From NCBI RefSeq assembly GCF_029873635.1, contig NC_080417.1:27557682-27621681 (forward strand): a stretch of DNA of 64,000 nt, written 5' to 3'. The notes under the pieces were generated by a model. It saw only the letters and a list, made by a program, of their open reading frames with translations, searched no databases and was not told where the DNA came from. Origin of the DNA: Malania oleifera (Eukaryota; Streptophyta; Magnoliopsida; Santalales; Ximeniaceae). The position numbers and the translations under genes were made by a program. Below, one piece after another: positions 53,985 to 64,000 of this stretch (positions are counted from its first letter, which is position 1; the number at the start of each line of letters is the position of its first letter).

Positions 53985-56257
53985 TGTTAGAATTTGTGTA
54001 TTCTCAAGAGGAGGGTGAATTGAAATTTTAAAATTTATCTCCTAGGTTAAATGAAATACTTGTATAATACAACCTAGGGTCTTTCTATGCAGTTCCAAAT
54101 GCGCCAATAATATAACGTGTGAAAATTTAAATCAAGTGCATCATTCACACCATAACATACATGTGCGGTAAATATAAAGTGCAAAAATATAAACAAGGCA
54201 CACAATATGTTATCAGGGTTCGCCTAACTATGCCTACGTCTTCACCTCTAGTTCGTAAGCCCAAGGATTCCACTAAAGGTCCACTTAAGGGTGGAGCGGC
54301 AAAGATTACAACCAGGTCAATTAGCACAAGGCTGACCTCAACCTTTACAACCAAGTCAATTAGAGGGGCTGACCTCAACCTACACCTTAATAGGATAGTG
54401 CACCTAACTTTCTTAACCGGGTCTAAGTCAATCCGAGACTATTCCAAAGGGCTAGTCTCCCTCTTCAGGCCCGTTCCTGGAAATACAGCAGTATGTTCAC
54501 AATCAGTGAAATTGTACAATGATTATGCTTTCATGTAAAGCAGATGTATACCCAATTACGTGCAATCACATACACCACCAAGAGATATAATAAGTAAGCT
54601 CAGTGTGGTCTAATATTTCAACTCTCAAATAAATTTGTTATCGATGTAATAAGTGTGTGAGAGTGCAAACCAGTATGATCTTTGTATCACAATATGTATT
54701 CGATCTAAAAGCTCACACAAAGATATCTATCAACTCTCAAATATCTCAATCTTCTAAATATCTCAATCATATAAATCTTAAGCAGCATATAGATTTGGTT
54801 TGCAAAAGGAAATTTAATCTTTGTATTCAGAAAGAGATAAGGCTTAATGAATATTGCCACAAAGATTTTGACTCACAAACAAATATCACTTCAAATATTT
54901 TTCAAGATAAAATATAATAGATATTTGTAAATGATTTTAAAAAGATTTTGCAACCAAAATAAAATACGAGCTTCTCAAGATGTTGCAATGAATATACAAT
55001 CTTAGAAGATCGCACGAGATCTTCTTAGGCAAGACTTATTAATGAAGTCTCCTAAGAATACTCAAGGTTTTGCTCTCAAGAAAATGGAATCAATCAATCA
55101 AGCCAAGGAGAGCAAACCTTTCCAAAATAATCACTCAATCAACTTATAGAGAGTTTAGACGATAGTAGAAGGTAACTATGAGTGAAAGTGGAGTGAAAAA
55201 ATGAGTAGTAGAAGTTTAGAGCTTGAGAAAGAGTTTCTTAATCAAGTTGGTTAATCTCCTTACTAATTTTCCCAAATGAAGGGGTATATATAGACTCCCC
55301 TAGAATTATAACCATTAGGGACAAGGTTGGGATTATTAGAAAAAATTTAATAACATTTAGTTATTTTAACACTGTTTAAAAAATAGTTAACCACGATAAA
55401 AATGCAGGGCAACCCGAGAGCACCAATCGACTAGGATAGGTTTGGTCGACCGAAGTTCTTGAGGCTCGGTTGACCGAGCCAAAAATGAACTTTAGGTTCC
55501 GTCGACCGGACAAGTATGTCTGAGGAGATTTTTCCTATTTTGCGAGGTTTGGTCGACCAGGGTCATTTTGATCTAAGCCTGTCGGTCGACCAAACCGTTG
55601 AATTCCCACACATGGGAACTTGGTCAATTAGGTTAGTGGTATACAAATTTCTCACGATCGACCAGGAAGTCAAAATGTTGACTTCAAGGAGGTTCGGTCG
55701 ACTGAGGTCAAATGAGCTTCAGAAGCTCGATCGATCGGACTGTGGTCAACTGGTTAACCTAGACCGGGTTTGGTCGACTAGAGGCAAAATGACCTGTATA
55801 GGTCGGTTGATCGAAGGTGCACATTTTGTGCAATTCAATCTTGTTTTATTCAAAAATCACCATATTTCAAATAATCAAACATGTGTATGTATGAGTGAGT
55901 GTTATAGGGGCATTTCTATGTTTTTTTGAAAAATACTAAAAAAATCCTGCATCGGTCGACCGAAGGTCAACTGAAGGATAATCCCTAAGGTCTTTTTAAG
56001 ATCATTTTAATTTTGAGCTTACCTATCGTATCATGCAGGTGATACATGCAATTATTACAATCAAAGCCTTATTTACTATTACAAACTCTTTGCATAAATG
56101 AAATACATTACAACACATCTATTGGGACTTCAACTTCAATCTCTTCTTTGTGCCATTATTATGATCTGTCAATTTAAACCTGCATATGAACTAGATAGCC
56201 ATTAAATGGCTGAGTATTTGTCATAATCAAAACAGGGTATGACCCATAAGGTCAACA
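53985..56257 (-). mobile_element. Sirevirus-like solo LTR H
   Basis: 2273 bp, minus-strand start TGTTGACCTTATGGGTC at 56257, end CTAACA at 53985; same family as the element C LTRs. Imperfect target duplication AAGGT (53980-53984) and AAAGT (56258-56262). Palindrome array at about 55440-55970 (GGTCGACCGAAG at 55444-55455), TATA box (minus TATATATACCCC) near 55282-55292, G/C-run motif near 54009-54022. No internal domain is present. Confidence 0.85.
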
Positions 56258-56262
56258 AAAGT

Positions 56263-56767
56263 TGAGAAGTGGCTCATGTACTAGGAAATTTTGGTGCAAC
56301 CTGTTCTTTCGTTAGGGAATCTAATCTCATTAAAGTCTCCATAAATGCACCAAGGTAATTTGAAATTTTCGTTATGTTTTGACAATTTATACCATAAGGA
56401 ATATTTCTTCGTAGCATCATAAAGGACCATAAACCACTACTGTATGCAACCATTCCTAACCTATTAGGACATTTTGGAAAACAAAGTTGTTTGAGAAACT
56501 GCCTCTAATAATTTCCTTGCTTTTAAAATTGGTAAAGTTCCATGACACTAAGATACCATCAAAGGACCCCATTGCCTTCAAGTATGAACACTCTATTTGA
56601 CTACTTTTCCATATCGACTTCAACTCCTTGTTTCCTATGCTTTCCATTTTAGTTTCTTGCAAGAACAAGATATCTAGTTTCCATATTTCCAACATAAGTT
56701 TAATTTTTCTTCTCTTCACTGTATTATTCATTCCCCTAACATTCCATGATAAAATCTTAGGATTCAT
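56263..56767 (-). pseudogene. LINE endonuclease remnant (ORF2 start)
   Basis: ATG at 56767 then MNPKILSWNVRGMNN, LDILFLQETKMES and LKAMGSFDGILVSWN: the N-terminal apurinic-type endonuclease of L1-type ORF2, with the catalytic Asn and Glu of NVRG and QETK visible. Open to 56456, then broken before LTR H. Confidence 0.85.
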
Positions 56768-56983
56768 AATAAGACATCCTTCGCATCTATGGGGTTTTTC
56801 TTCTCCTTAATTTCTGTAAATAGTCCTTTTAGGTCATCATTACAATCTTCTTGCCTATAGCCCACTTCCTTACTAACTTCCATTGCTTTGTTAATAACCC
56901 AATTCGTATCCATTGTATTGCTTGCACTAATATTAAATCCAAAAAAATCTACAACAAGACCACATTTACTCAATAGAGTTGGG
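56764..56983 (-). pseudogene. LINE ORF1 tail
   Basis: About 69 residues (MSKCGLVVDFFGFNISASNTMDTNW...) upstream of ORF2. Its TGA stop overlaps the ORF2 start as ATGA. The rest of ORF1, including any zinc knuckle, is missing. Confidence 0.55.
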
Positions 56984-56985
56984 TA

Positions 56986-58440
56986 ATCCTCTCAAAAACA
57001 TTTTTCAAATAAATGAATGAGAGTATGGAAATGATTTTTCTCAAATAATATTTGAGATATGAAATGTGAGAAGCCTCTCAAGCAAGTATATATACAATGA
57101 ATATATGCTCAACGTTCTCTTCAATGACCCATGGATATTCTCAAAAAGAATTTTCAAAAAATATAAAGGAGAAGCTAGGGTTTAACTCTCAAAATGATTT
57201 TTTCCAAGAATAATAAATAAAAAATATGATTTGTCTCAGGAATGACCTTTTGATAAAATCAAATGCAAGGAGCTTTCAAGCAATATAAATATGAATGAAA
57301 GTATATGCTTAAGTCCTGCAAGAACCCCTTTAAAAAAATTTTCCCAAATATATTTTCAAGAAGAGTAGGAGAAATTTGAAAACAATTTTTTCAAGTTTTG
57401 ACCTTTGGAATCTCAAGAACACGAAGTCCTTCAAGCAAGATATATGAAATTGATATATGCTCAAAGCTTACTTGTATAACCCCAATATTTTCTCCCAAAA
57501 AGAATTTTCAAAATGAAGAAGTAGGAGAAATATAAATATGATTTTCAAAAATGGAGTATGAAAATGAGAAAGAATTAAAGAACAAGCAAGAATACTCCCA
57601 AGGGGTTTTTCTAACATTTTACAAGTTCTTGGGGTTGATATTTATAAGCTAAAACCAAATGTAGTCATTTTATGGCCATTGGGGTGTTAAAATATAATTT
57701 ATTTTGAAAACTAGCGAGCATAAATTTTTTTTACAAAACTCTAAATTGGACATTATTGATATCAACGGAAAGTTAAGAGAAAATTCCACAACTTTTATGT
57801 TGAATACTTTTTAATATAAAATGTGATTGATTAAGAAAATTACTCATAATTGAGACGGCAAAAACATGAAGGGAATTTTCTACTGTGGACACCTTTCAGT
57901 TTATTAGACATTACTTTTTCTAAAAAAACTCCAAATGGGACTTTATTGGTATCAAAAGAAAGTTAAGAGAAAATCTCACAACTTTCATTGTGAACATTAT
58001 TTAGGATGAGAATGTATTGATTGAGAAAAGTACTCATCAATGCGATGGACGAACATGAAAGGGATTTTAAAAAACTTGTTTTGGAGTTTTTCATTTGAAA
58101 TAATTTTTGTACATTTGTAAAATAATTTTCCATGAAATATAGAGTGCCTAAGGTCAATCTAAGGTTAGTGTAGAGAGCTTCAATTTAAATCAAATGATCA
58201 TGCATGCACAGCTGAAACCTAATAAACTATACAACTTAAAAACATAAGTCTTCAAGTTTTTGCTCTTCTGATTCCCATGGAATACACCAAGAAGATGTGA
58301 TCGTGTACGTGCTACATGGCTTCCATTTTGCATCTGTGACTTGTGCTATCACAGAGATAAACTTGTACACACACTTAGCACACAATTGAAATACTGTGCT
58401 TTGTTATAATCAAAACGGGATTGAACTCAAAAAGCCAACA
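56986..58440 (-). repeat. Truncated Sirevirus-like LTR I with internal tandem repeats
   Basis: Minus-strand start TGTTGGCTTTTTGAG at 58440 followed by the shared TTTTGATTATAACAAA word. The U5 end is missing and its left border with the LINE near 56985 is approximate. Inside are two copies of a ~180-bp unit (about 57715-57890 and 57897-58075) and, at 57000-57540, three loose repeats marked by CAAGCA...TATATGCTCAA about 180 bp apart. Confidence 0.6.
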
Positions 58441-58531
58441 AAAATTAATATATATTTTCTTTCTTTCTTATTTTTTCCTTTTCATTTTACTCCTTGCCCA
58501 AACTCTCTAGAATTTTCTCTCTCCCCTCACT

Positions 58532-58563
<32 letters not shown>

Positions 58564-58985
58564 ACTCTTACATCCCACTCTCTTTCTCTGCTCCATCTCA
58601 CTTTTCTCTTTCTTTTTCTCTTCTTGCTCTCATTTTACCTTTCTTTCTCTTTCTCACTTCTTGCTATTTTCTATATCTCACTCTTTCTCTCTCAGATATT
58701 TTTTTTTTCCTTTTTTGTTCTTCTTGATTTCACCCCCGCTTTCCCATTTTACAAGTTTAGACAAAGCACATCATGGCAAGGAGCTTTAAGCTCTTTTCCT
58801 CACCTTTCAAACTTAGGCTTTGATCAATTGAACGTAAAATCCAACCTCTCTCCCTTCAATTTCTCTTTTCCTTTATTTTCTTTTGAGATTTTCTGATTCG
58901 TTTCCTATTTCTTACTATTTTCCTTGATTTTATTGCATTTTACTTTTCTTTTCTTGCATTTTCTTTCAATTTCTTATAATCCAAA
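58441..58985. repeat. Pyrimidine-rich tract with (CT)n
   Basis: Long CT/TTTC-rich stretch; (CT)n at about 58536-58562. The 166-codon frame through it is low-complexity Leu/Ser/Phe and not a gene. It could be part of the leader of region J. Confidence 0.6.
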
Positions 58986-60496
58986 TGGGGGTTCAGGTCG
59001 GTTGGGTTAAACTAGGCTTAAGGTGTTGGGTCATGCTGATACTAGGATTAGATCTTAGTTTAAATATTTGGGCTTGTACTGGATCAAGATTGGTAGGATG
59101 GGTTTTGGATTAAAATTAGGCTTGGGTTATTGGGCTAGCATGATTATTAGGTTTTGTCAGGCTCATTTGGGCCTCAATGAATTGAACCAAGACAGGCCCA
59201 ATTGGGTCGTGGATTTTAAGTGGGCTTTAGGGCTTTTAAGTTTAGCTTAGGTTGACTTAACTGGGCTAGGTCCAATTAAGCATGGGGCACTTTGGTTTAG
59301 GTTTAATTAAATTAGGCCTAGGTTAGACTATTGAGCTAGTGGGCTTAAGTCTATGAGGAATTTGGGTCAATTGACTCAAGTCAAAGTTGACCTAGATCTT
59401 GGTAAATGAGTCAGACTCAAGTCATTGGACCCAAGTTAAGCTTTTCAGATCAGCTGATTACCTAGAATTGGTTTTTGGGCATGGTTTTTCAAATTCGAGT
59501 ATTCGAGTCAGGTTTTTCAAGTTTTAGAGTCAACATTTAAGATCTATTTGGGAGGTTTTAGAGCCTTTTTTGGGTTTTTGGCTTCTAAATTTTGAGGCCC
59601 TATTTGGAGAATTTGAGATTTGAATTTTGGGGATTTGGAGTTTTTGTTTTGAGGTTTAAGGGACTGAAATGACCATTTTATCACAAAATTCTGCAAAACT
59701 AATTTTACTAAAGCATGCATTTACCACTCTCTATTTGTTGAATATTTAGAGCAAACCATGCATTATAATGAAACAAAATATAGGATGCCTACCTCTTTAG
59801 GATGCCTACCTCTTTAGTTCCTTTTTGTCTTCCTTTACCATTTATGTTGCTCCCTCCCCTAATTTTTTGTTTTTCCCTGCTTCCTGCTTCAGCCTGTATT
59901 TCCTCTTTCTTGAGCTTCGTACTCTGCCTTTCCTCTTCCGTGACTTCCTTGCAGCTTCTCCTCCTCTTAGGCTCTTCTTGCACTCCCTCTATCTCACTTT
60001 TCTCACTCTTTTCTCAACATCCCCCTTTTTTTTTTCTTTCAATTTTTCAATCTAAATTTTCTCAATCTTTCTATCTCACTCCTTTTTCTCATATCAAAAT
60101 TTTCTACGGCTCTATTCCTTTGCAATGCTCTATTTATAAGTTTTAGGGAGAACAAGTAATTAATTTTGATTAATCAATCTATTTTGATTGATCAATGAAT
60201 TTTAAAACAATTTGGTTGATTTTTATTTATTTATTTATATTTACCAATCCACAGCTAAGTGAAAATTATCCTTTTTAATGTGTGTTAGGATAAGCGTGGA
60301 GAACTAGTCTACCAAAGTGGAGCTTAATTTTTATTTTTATTTTTTTATTATTTACATGTATTTATTATTTTTTATTCATTTTTTGATTGCACCAATTACA
60401 AAATAATATACATTTGAATTGAATGGTAAAGATGAGGGACCATACCTAGGAAAAGACCCCAGAGGGCATTAGAATTTAAAAATATATATATATATT

Positions 60497-60535
<39 letters not shown>

Positions 60536-60574
60536 TTTGTTGTATTAAGCCTCAAACAAAATGGGGTGTTTACA
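58986..60574 (-). repeat. Ty3/gypsy-type LTR-like region J
   Basis: Minus-strand start TGTAAACACCCCATTTTG at 60574, a common gypsy LTR start. It contains an (AT)n run at 60481-60531, pyrimidine-rich sequence at 59800-60070, and a stretch at 58990-59480 dense in GGGCTT, AGGCCC and GGGTT words. A 19-bp tandem duplication (GGATGCCTACCTCTTTA) lies at 59783-59817. The other LTR end was not found, so the left border is a guess. Confidence 0.45.
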
Positions 60575-62100
60575 TTGGACATATTAATAAAGAAAATTAT
60601 GCAGAAAAAATATCCATGTTGTGTTGGTATTATTGATATGAAGAGGATGCAACATTCGCGATAGCTTCACAGAATTTTTTTTAAAATTTTTTTGAATGAA
60701 CATACTATACTATTAACACATCATTTTGTTCAAATTCTAATTGATTGAAGCATGTTAATTCTATATTTTCATGTCTTTTGGCTTAATGGTAGCAATTTTT
60801 ATTTTTAATCTTTGTTTGAAAAATGTTGACCTAGCCCTACTGCTTCTCTTTTGAATTGCAAGATCGCACTATATTGGCTTCCATCACTCTTAAGTTTTCT
60901 TGCATAAGCAATACTAAAGTAATGTTTAATTTATAATTAGAATCAGACTCAAAATTCAAATTTGAAATCCACTGAAATTAAAAACAAAATGTCATTCATC
61001 ACTCATGTTTAGTTCGACATATAATCAAAATCAAAATCAAAATTATATTATATGGTATATATAGACATGTAAATTAAAAATAAGTGTTCTACATCAATTA
61101 TAACATTATAGTATAAAATATTTATTCAATTAATTTAATATGAAATAAAAATATCATAAATATATCTATTATTTAATGCTTGTTTATTAATTTATATAAT
61201 AAATAATTTTTGCAATAAAAATATTTTGACAACCATGTGCTTGATTATGCTTTGCATATAATATAATATTATTTTATAATAAATAATTTTTGCAATAAAA
61301 GTATTTTGACAATCATGTAATTAATTATCGTATTTTTTGTTATTTGTATTTTGTCTTAACTATATTATTAATATTACATTTTAATTTATATTTTATAAGT
61401 GTTATATTTTAATATGTAATTTAATAAATATAAATAAGAATATCATATATTATAAGATTATAACATAATTTTTTATTTAATATAAAATAATAATATAGTA
61501 AAACAACAATCATGACATTATATTTTATTACAAAATAATATTATATTCTTTTATACATTATATCATTAATAAATTTCACTATTATATATTTGTATTAATA
61601 ATAATAATAATTAATATTATACCACATTTAAATCAGAATATTTTATAATTTAATACTATTTTAATATTTATATGTGCTATAATATAAATATAACCTAAAC
61701 ATTAACAATAATTGTTATAGTTTTTACATTAAAATTATTATTGTTTATTTGTATTTAATGATATCATAATATTAATATTTATTTTAGATTTATGTAACAA
61801 GTATTACATTATATTATATAATATCATATTAATATTATTCTTTAATTTTGTATAATATATATTATATGCAATATATATGCAGCCACATATATTTACTATA
61901 CTTATATTCTTGTGTATACTATATCATTAAATTTTATTATTGTATATTATTGTATATTTATAATTCATAATGTTAATATTATTTTTAAAATTTATGTAAC
62001 ATAACATATATGTATAGATGTGTGAGTAGGGTAATAAATATTATATTTTCAGGAATCATGATTTGATTTCAAAATAAGAGACAGAATTCAAGAAATAAGT
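60575..62100. other. Very AT-rich intergenic DNA
   Basis: No gene or recognised element. Dominated by TAATATTA-type words, like a matrix-attachment-type region in composition only. Confidence 0.6.
61199..61318. repeat. Direct repeat of about 36 bp
   Basis: AATAAATAATTTTTGCAAT then AAAA-TATTTTGACAA-CATGT occurs at about 61199-61238 and again at about 61280-61318, separated by about 42 bp. Confidence 0.85.
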
Positions 62101-62109
62101 AAAAAGAAA

Positions 62110-63200
62110 ATCAAAAGCTGATGTGGAGGTCTGATGTGGCCCCTCGTCCCCAAGCCCACCAAGGTATTGAACCCACACCCAAAAACAAGCAAACTTAACA
62201 CAGCTGGAGCCCAAGCCCAAAAACAACACAAACTGAGAAACCTAAACAGAGCCCAACCAAAGCCGAACATAAACCAGCCCAGTCCAAATCCAAAACAAAG
62301 CCCAACCAAAGCCCAAAGAAAGCACTGTTCCTAATCCACAGCTAAACCTAATATCTAGCAGCCCCCCATAATGAAGCCCACCTCAAAACAAATAAATAAA
62401 CAGAGCCAGGTTGGCCTCCCAAGACTTATAGAGCATCTGAAGGAGAGGGAATTACCTCCCTAAGCCATCCATTTCACCTCCATTCCCTTTTAGAGTAACA
62501 CTGGCTGATGCAACTTACAAAGCAATAACCTTTGTACTAATGGGTCAAACTGGGACGACTCCATAAACTTACACACACATAGTGTCACGATCCATTTATA
62601 AACGGTTCAATCCAAATACAACCCATTTAATAAATAAGTTGGACGATTTGGGTCAAGCATCCCCTCGATCACCCATTTACATTTTAAAAAATGTTTTATA
62701 ATTTTTATTTTTACTTTTGGACTTTTAGATAAATAATATTTTATGATTACAAGTTATGTAACTAGATTTATCAAAAATTTGAAGAAGAAAAAATGATATA
62801 AAATACAAGTGATAGATTATATTTATATGGTGTTATTTTTAAAATTTTAAACTATAGTTTTTTTATAAAAAAAAAAAAATTAAAGAGACATACTGTTTTT
62901 AAAAGTTCAAGTTTTTTGTTTAGATATTAATAAATGAATAAATTATTAATGAGTGCTATTTTTTAAAAAGGCAATTAAGTCAAATTTGGTTAAATGTTAG
63001 AAAAAAAGTTCAAATAAATATATTGTATTTTTAAATCGATGCTTAACAGATATTTATGATTCATTTATTAAACTGGTGGGTTTGGTTTAGAGATTATTTA
63101 CTCGTTAATAAACAGGTCAATCCAAATCTAAACCTATTTAACCCTCACCTGTTCACCGCCCAAATTCAACCCGTGAACCCATTTTGTCATCCTTACACAC
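62110..63200. repeat. CCAAGCCC-rich block and paired AACGGTTCAA repeats
   Basis: 62140-62345 is rich in AAGCCCAA words, as in untranslated parts of gypsy-type LTRs. A ~30-bp phrase (AAACGGTTCAATCCAAAT, then ACAACCCATTT) at about 62600-62630 recurs with changes at about 63110-63140. Similar phrases occur in plant non-autonomous DNA transposons, but no ends were identified. Confidence 0.4.
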
Positions 63201-64000
63201 AAACACAACACACAAGACTGAAGAAAAGGACCCAAAACATTTGTCAACAAAATCTAGAAAATTCAAGATTAATTTAACCAATATTGACAGAACTTAGAAA
63301 TTGGGCAATTCACATTCTTCTAAGCATCTAAAGATGAGAATACTCTTTACAACTACAGGATTATTCAAAATTTTGTAAGTTGGTAGTCTAGCAATTTGAA
63401 CCATAAATCACTTAATTTAAGAGATAATCATTGACTAATTAGATTTCACTCATGGAATAGAATTATAGCATATTCTAGTTGTTCAGATCTCATATTTGCT
63501 TGGAATTCACTCTCGGAAATATAGTCATCCACCCCCCTTTCAGCAATCCCAAGAGCCTCTTATACATTCTCATTCGATTATGGTGAGAGAGCAAGTCAAA
63601 ATAGAAAACTTACATTGAATTTAGGGATAATCAAACTCGCGTTAGTAATTTTCACCAAGTCAAGGTACACCACCACTATGTTATATCTCTCCTTTGTCCC
63701 AATTGAGATAAGTTAAAGGGTTGAGAAATTAAACACTGTTATTCTTGAACAACATGGAGTTGAGCATATCCTTACATAATTTTTATAAGAGCAAGCTCAA
63801 CGAAATGAAAAATATATGATTTCTATCTCTTTTACTTCTTACTTTCGAAAAACAAACATGGGAATCATTAAAATGCATATTAATTTATTTGAAAGGATAT
63901 TATTCATATAATACAATACATTAATACATTACTCCACTAGAATCTAATGCAATTTCGGAATGAAGATATTTTTATTTAATAGTTAATATAGTAAGACTAT
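63201..64000. other. Unassigned AT-rich sequence to the window end
   Basis: No open reading frame of note and no recognised repeat; a C-run (CCACCCCCCTTTC) lies at about 63529-63541. Confidence 0.5.

Larger units (their letters stand above)
51840..56985 (-). mobile_element. Plant L1-type LINE, decayed, split by solo LTR H
   Basis: Minus-strand non-LTR retrotransposon: ORF1 tail, endonuclease, reverse transcriptase, zinc-binding C-terminus. The 5' part is lost at about 56985, where LTR I begins. A T-rich stretch near 51841-51850 (A-rich on the minus strand) may mark the 3' end. Without LTR H about 2.9 kb remain, half of a usual plant LINE. Low copy identity and many stops suggest an old insertion. 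Confidence 0.8.

Noticed and set aside
58396..58896. 166-codon plus-strand frame
   Set aside because: Leu/Ser/Phe-rich translation of a pyrimidine tract with (CT)n; no motif and no related protein recognised.

Overview
This window is nuclear DNA of a flowering plant. It is AT-rich and repeat-dominated: about 48 kb is one stack of nested LTR retrotransposons, followed by a single intact protein-coding gene and then more decayed retroelements. No rRNA, tRNA, CRISPR or prokaryotic operon structure was seen. The species cannot be named from the sequence; the retroelement families (Sirevirus and Tork Copia, Ty3/gypsy, plant L1-type LINE) are widespread in angiosperms.

Layout. 1-1602 is a minus-strand Ty3/gypsy-type LTR cut by the window edge. 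1603-26112 is a decayed minus-strand Tork-type Copia element (Z). It is split by a plus-strand Sirevirus-type Copia element (A, 4124-24555, perfect 5-bp target duplication GAACT). A is in turn split by a minus-strand Sirevirus-type element (B, about 10977-22009). The LTR of Z at 25518-26112 also serves a second, deleted Tork copy (Z', 26113-26167 plus 47500-48503). Z' is split by a solo LTR (F, about 26173-47499). F holds a complete but pol-less Sirevirus-type element (C, 27121-46381, duplication CCCAA). The 5' LTR of C holds a gag-only element (D, 27537-34632, duplication GAACC/GAGCC) and a solo LTR (E, 35216-39723, duplication CTCTA). E holds a Ty3/gypsy-type solo LTR (G, 36889-39410, duplication GCTTG). 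The deepest chain is Z' > F > C > E > G, five layers, and most junctions carry their own target-site duplication.

The one intact gene, 49458-50375 (+), is a single-exon membrane protein of the ELO (GNS1/SUR4) fatty-acid elongase superfamily with a degenerate histidine box. It has a plausible TATA box, a CT-rich leader, and a very GC-rich coding region in AT-rich surroundings. Downstream are a short tandem repeat, a possible MITE, a minus-strand LINE (about 51840-56985) split by a Sirevirus-type solo LTR (H, 53985-56257), a truncated LTR (I), a Ty3/gypsy-type LTR-like region (J), and AT-rich DNA to the end.

Three regulatory patterns run across families. (1) Nearly every Copia LTR here, including the unrelated Tork one and a foreign LTR fragment inside C, carries an array of degenerate 12-14 bp palindromes with a TCGA or TCGC core, a short way upstream of its TATA box. 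(2) The polypurine tract of each Sirevirus-type element is bracketed by an inverted repeat reaching into the 3' LTR, with the arm sequence changing between families. (3) A C-run motif sits close to the 3' end of each Sirevirus-type LTR. No retroelement gene is intact; all coding parts of A, B, C, D, Z and the LINE carry stops, frameshifts or deletions.
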